From: Jejuia sp049889775 | GTDB taxonomy: Bacteria; Bacteroidota; Bacteroidia; Flavobacteriales; Flavobacteriaceae | Length of the DNA stretch: 64,000 nucleotides | Direction of reading: 5' to 3' | Assembly (NCBI GenBank): GCA_049889775.1 | Contig: JBMHCT010000013.1 | Coordinates: forward strand, 1 to 64,000 | In this document: positions 60,958 through 64,000 of the stretch, in pieces | Layout: every line of letters starts with the position of its first letter | Numbering within the stretch: position 1 is the stretch's first letter | Notes under the pieces: generated by a model | Told to the model about the DNA's origin: nothing | The model's input: the letters and a program-made list of their open reading frames with translations, nothing else | Databases searched by the model: none | Position numbers and translations under genes: made by a program

Positions 60958-62139
60958 ATGAGTCAAGAAGTTTCAAAACGCTACGCACAAAGAGGAGTTT
61001 CGGCCTCTAAAGAAGATGTTCATAACGCTATAAAAAATATAGATAAAGGTTTATTCCCTAAAGCTTTTTGCAAAATTGTACCAGACCATTTAACCAACGA
61101 CGAAGACTATTGTTTGATAATGCACGCCGATGGTGCTGGTACAAAATCATCTTTAGCGTATATGTATTGGAAAGAAACTGGAGATGTTTCGGTTTGGAAA
61201 GGCATTGCCCAAGATGCATTAATCATGAACATTGATGATTTGTTGTGTGTTGGTGCTACTGATAATATTATGCTATCTTCAACCATTGGTAGAAACAAAA
61301 ACTTGATTCCTGGAGAAGTAATTTCAGCAATTATAAATGGTACAGAGGAGCTTATTGAGGATTTAAAATCTTTTGGTGTTACCATTCATTCTACAGGTGG
61401 CGAAACTGCCGATGTGGGTGATTTGGTAAGAACAATAATTGTGGATTCTACGGTTACCGCTAGAATGAAACGTAGCGATGTAATAGACAATGCTAATATC
61501 AAAGCGGGAGATGTTATAGTTGGGTTAGAGTCCTTTGGACAAGCCACGTACGAAACCGAATATAATGGCGGTATGGGTAGCAATGGTTTAACGTCTGCAC
61601 GTCATGATGTGTTTCACAGCTATTTGGCTAAGAAATACCCAGAGAGTTTTGATGCTGCTGTTCCAGAAGATCTGGTATATTCTGGAAATGTAAAACTAAC
61701 GGACGATGTTGCAGATGCACCGATAGATGCTGGTAAACTAGTGTTATCGCCTACTAGAACCTATGCGCCAATTATAAAAGCCATACTTTCAAAATATAAT
61801 AGTGAAGATGTGCACGGAATGATTCATTGTTCTGGTGGTGCGCAAACTAAAATTCTTCATTTTGTGGATGATTTGCATATTGTGAAAGATAATATGTTTC
61901 CAGTTCCACCACTGTTCAAATTGATACAAGAACAATCAAAAACCGATTGGAAAGAAATGTATCAAGTATTTAACTGTGGTCATAGAATGGAATTGTATGT
62001 TAAACCTGAAATTGCTGATACTATTATTGAAATTTCAAAATCGTTTCACGTAAACGCCCAAGTTATTGGTAGGGTGGAGGCTTCAGAAACAAAATCGCTT
62101 ACAATAAAAAGTGAGTTTGGTGAGTTTAGTTATAAGTAA
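60958..62139 (+). CDS. purM: Phosphoribosylformylglycinamidine cyclo-ligase (AIR synthetase), Bacteroidota type
   Basis: ATP-dependent ring closure of FGAM to AIR in purine synthesis; cytoplasmic dimer. 393 residues, longer than the E. coli type (about 345), which is usual in this phylum. Signatures: RYAQRGVSASKEDVHNAI, HADGAGTKSSLAYMYWKETG, DALIMNIDDLLCVGA, STGGETADVGDLVRTI, LESFGQATYETEYNGGMGSN, MIHCSGGAQTKILHF and VFNCGHRMELYV. It stands alone, not in a pur operon, immediately right of the defence cassette. Confidence 0.96.
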   Translation: MSQEVSKRYAQRGVSASKEDVHNAIKNIDKGLFPKAFCKIVPDHLTNDEDYCLIMHADGAGTKSSLAYMYWKETGDVSVWKGIAQDALIMNIDDLLCVGATDNIMLSSTIGRNKNLIPGEVISAIINGTEELIEDLKSFGVTIHSTGGETADVGDLVRTIIVDSTVTARMKRSDVIDNANIKAGDVIVGLESFGQATYETEYNGGMGSNGLTSARHDVFHSYLAKKYPESFDAAVPEDLVYSGNVKLTDDVADAPIDAGKLVLSPTRTYAPIIKAILSKYNSEDVHGMIHCSGGAQTKILHFVDDLHIVKDNMFPVPPLFKLIQEQSKTDWKEMYQVFNCGHRMELYVKPEIADTIIEISKSFHVNAQVIGRVEASETKSLTIKSEFGEFSYK

Positions 62140-62213
62140 AGTATTAGAAATCGCCTTGTGGAATGATTTTTGATAATTAAATTTTTTTTACCTAAACCAA
62201 ATTACCCGCATTC

Positions 62214-63173
62214 ATGAGAAGACTAATTTTAGCCCTCACAATTTTCTCAATTCAATTCGCTTTTGCTCAGCCAGATTCTCTTTACATCATAGAAAAAAAG
62301 GTTTATGATGGCCCACAATGGAAACAGAAACATAAGGCTAGTATAGATGTAAGTCAAGTAAGTTTTACCAATTGGAATGCCGGTGGAACTAATTCTATTT
62401 CAGCGTTATTGGGATATCAATACAACGCGAATTATAAGGATAAGTATTTCTTTTGGAATAATAGTGTGCGCTTGGGTTACGGTGTAAACAAGCAAGAAAG
62501 TAGGGAGTTACGCAAAACAGATGATATTTTTGAGATGATTTCCAATTTGGGTTACCAACCTACAAAAGATTCTAAATGGTTTTACTCAGCCCGTTTTAAT
62601 TTTAAAACCCAAGTTACCAATGGTTACAAGTATCCAGATACAAGTACACCAATTTCAAGGTTAATGGCACCTGGTTATTTGTTTTTTGGTGGTGGTATGG
62701 AATACGGTAAAAATATTGATGAACTATCATTTTATGCCTCACCTTTAACTTTGAAAGCAACATTTGTTTTAGATCAAGATTTGGCAAATGCCGGGTCCTT
62801 TGGCGTGGAGCCTGCTGTTTTTGACGATAACGGCAACTTAATTAGAGAGGGTAGCAACATACGAAGGGAGGTTGGTATTTTAATGACCAATAGTTATGCT
62901 TTGGAGTTGGCAAAAAATATAAAAGCCACAAACCTTTTAAGTGTGTATACAGATTACATCAATAACTTTGGTAATATAGATGTGGATTGGCGACTAAATT
63001 TTGATTTTAAAGTGAATAGTTTTGTTAGGGCAACTTTAGAATCTCATTTAAGATACGACGATGATGTAAAAACCCAAGAACCATCAGCAACGGTTGAAGG
63101 AGAGTTTGATGAAGCTGGTGCTAAGGTGCAGTGGAAGCAGTTTTTAGGTATAGGTTTTGCCGTAGATTTCTAA
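62214..63173 (+). CDS. Outer-membrane DUF3078 protein
   Basis: 319 residues; signal peptide ending SIQFAFAQ. The mature protein alternates amphipathic strands (SQVSFTNWNAGGTNSISALL, KYFFWNNSVRLGYGVNKQES, WFYSARFNFKTQVTNGYKYP, LESHLRYDDDVKT) and ends in an aromatic residue (GIGFAVDF), as expected for an outer-membrane beta-barrel; the WNAGG motif is characteristic of DUF3078. Function unknown. A terminator lies directly after its stop. Confidence 0.9.
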   Translation: MRRLILALTIFSIQFAFAQPDSLYIIEKKVYDGPQWKQKHKASIDVSQVSFTNWNAGGTNSISALLGYQYNANYKDKYFFWNNSVRLGYGVNKQESRELRKTDDIFEMISNLGYQPTKDSKWFYSARFNFKTQVTNGYKYPDTSTPISRLMAPGYLFFGGGMEYGKNIDELSFYASPLTLKATFVLDQDLANAGSFGVEPAVFDDNGNLIREGSNIRREVGILMTNSYALELAKNIKATNLLSVYTDYINNFGNIDVDWRLNFDFKVNSFVRATLESHLRYDDDVKTQEPSATVEGEFDEAGAKVQWKQFLGIGFAVDF

Positions 63174-63195
63174 ATTTCGTGCCTACGAAATTTTT
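63172..63195 (+). terminator. Terminator of the DUF3078 gene
   Basis: AAATTTCGT (63172-63180) pairs perfectly with ACGAAATTT (63185-63193) around a GCCT loop and is followed by TTC; it overlaps the stop codon. The T-tract is short, so its strength is uncertain. Confidence 0.65.
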
Positions 63196-63357
63196 CAAAA
63201 TTTGTTAACTTTTTCTTGTTGATAAATTTTTAATTAATTGACAGTCATTATTTTGATTATTTTTTAATGTAAACTTTATGACATAAGTCAGTTTTAAAAT
63301 AAAATATTTTTTGTTGTTTTATGGTTTCTAATTAATCCACAAACCATACTGACCACA

Positions 63358-64000
63358 ATGAATGTAAAAACTTCTCCCGATCAAAAATCTCATACTCAAG
63401 AAGAAGCGTTTGAAGCTTCATTAAAATACTTCAAAAATGATGATCTAGCAGCCCGTGTTTGGATCAATAAATATGCTTTAAAAGATTCTGAAGGTAATTT
63501 ATTTGAATTATCTCCTGATGATATGCATAAACGTATTGCGCGTGAAATAGCCCGTATTGAAAAAAAATATGCCAATCCATTGTCTGAAAAACAAGTCTAT
63601 AACTTAATAAAAGGCTTCAGATACATCGTGCCTCAGGGTAGCCCGATGGCTGGAATTGGTAACCCTTATCAAATAGCGTCCCTATCAAATTGTTTTGTTA
63701 TCGGTAATAGTGGCGCATCTGATTCCTATGGTGGTATTATGAAGATTGATCAGGAACAAGTGCAGTTAATGAAACGTCGTGGAGGTGTGGGACACGATTT
63801 GTCTCATGTACGTCCAAAAGGGTCTATGGTTAAAAATTCTGCTTTAACATCTACTGGTATTGTGCCATTTATGGAGCGGTACTCTAATTCTACCAGAGAG
63901 GTGGCGCAAGATGGACGCCGCGGTGCACTTATGCTTTCCATTTCCATTAACCATCCAGATGCAGAGGATTTTATTGATGCCAAGTTGGAAGCTGGTAAAG
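63358..64000 (+). CDS. nrdJ: Adenosylcobalamin-dependent (class II) ribonucleotide reductase, N-terminal part
   Basis: Open from the ATG at 63358 to the window edge, 214 codons without a stop. It makes deoxyribonucleotides using B12. The N-terminal and barrel-entry segments are clear: AARVWINKYALKDSEGNLFE, FRYIVPQGSPMAGIGNP, ASLSNCFVIG with the first redox Cys, SYGGIMKIDQEQVQLMKRRGG, GHDLSHVRPKGS, STGIVPFMERYSNSTREVAQ and GRRGALMLSISINHPDAEDF. No ATP-cone is visible at the N-terminus. The leader (63196-63357) shows no recognisable cobalamin riboswitch. The remainder lies to the right of the window. Confidence 0.93.
   Translation, partial: MNVKTSPDQKSHTQEEAFEASLKYFKNDDLAARVWINKYALKDSEGNLFELSPDDMHKRIAREIARIEKKYANPLSEKQVYNLIKGFRYIVPQGSPMAGIGNPYQIASLSNCFVIGNSGASDSYGGIMKIDQEQVQLMKRRGGVGHDLSHVRPKGSMVKNSALTSTGIVPFMERYSNSTREVAQDGRRGALMLSISINHPDAEDFIDAKLEAGK

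Noticed and set aside
1..64000. CRISPR arrays, rRNA genes, complete insertion sequences or prophage genes
   Set aside because: None was seen: no regularly spaced direct repeats, no rRNA sequence and no transposase, integrase or phage structural frames.

Overview
The window is AT-rich DNA from a marine member of the Flavobacteriaceae (Bacteroidota). The evidence is the housekeeping content and order (rpsF-rpsR-rplI, bifunctional RelA/SpoT, a Bacteroidota-type PurM), promoters of the TAnnTTTG (-7) type, a Type IX secretion C-terminal domain, a hybrid two-component regulator and many lipoproteins with short SPII signals. The genus cannot be fixed from the sequence alone.

Layout. (1) 1-1635, minus strand: the end of a surface-polysaccharide cluster, with an unfinished glycosyltransferase-like gene overlapping gmd. 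An AT-rich gene-free stretch and a tRNA-Arg(ACG) with its own promoter and terminator follow. (2) 2682-29172: a catabolic locus for a sulfated red-algal galactan, most likely carrageenan. It holds an enolase-superfamily dehydratase/cycloisomerase and an aldehyde dehydrogenase (the pair expected for 3,6-anhydrogalactose), four formylglycine sulfatases, an AraC regulator, GH127, a PhoD-like phosphatase, an FG-GAP/UnbV protein, a sugar MFS porter, a GH42-like lipoprotein, a decayed GH16 gene, a GH27 lipoprotein and, convergent to these, a 1399-residue hybrid two-component sensor. No SusC/SusD pair, KDG kinase or aldolase lies in the window, so uptake and lower metabolism must be encoded elsewhere. 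(3) 29270-32330: a 50-residue conserved small protein and a BlaI-BlaR1 pair with a clear double operator. (4) 32508-57217: mostly housekeeping genes, including purA-fur-spoT-rdgB on the minus strand, hpf, rlmH, nadC, priA, the S6-S18-L9 operon, a hisS with an unusual in-frame insertion and a giant T9SS-exported protein. (5) 57223-58842: a divergent PepSY-like/nitronate monooxygenase pair sharing a palindromic operator. (6) 58882-60792: a cassette-like Shedu-domain (DUF4263) gene plus a small partner, bounded by inverted repeats and long stem-loops and sitting next to a dispersed repeat whose second copy is in the galactan locus. (7) 60958-64000: purM, a DUF3078 outer-membrane protein and the start of a class II ribonucleotide reductase.

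Proposed working of the galactan locus: surface or periplasmic sulfatases and lipoprotein glycosidases trim sulfated oligosaccharides. GH127 removes the non-reducing anhydro-sugar, the MFS porter imports small sugars, and the aldehyde dehydrogenase and cycloisomerase convert anhydrogalactose to a 2-keto-3-deoxy-galactonate. Two regulators, AraC and the hybrid sensor, probably respond to different breakdown products. The most unusual items are the Shedu cassette, the GH16 relic, the twin-operator promoters and the HisRS insertion.
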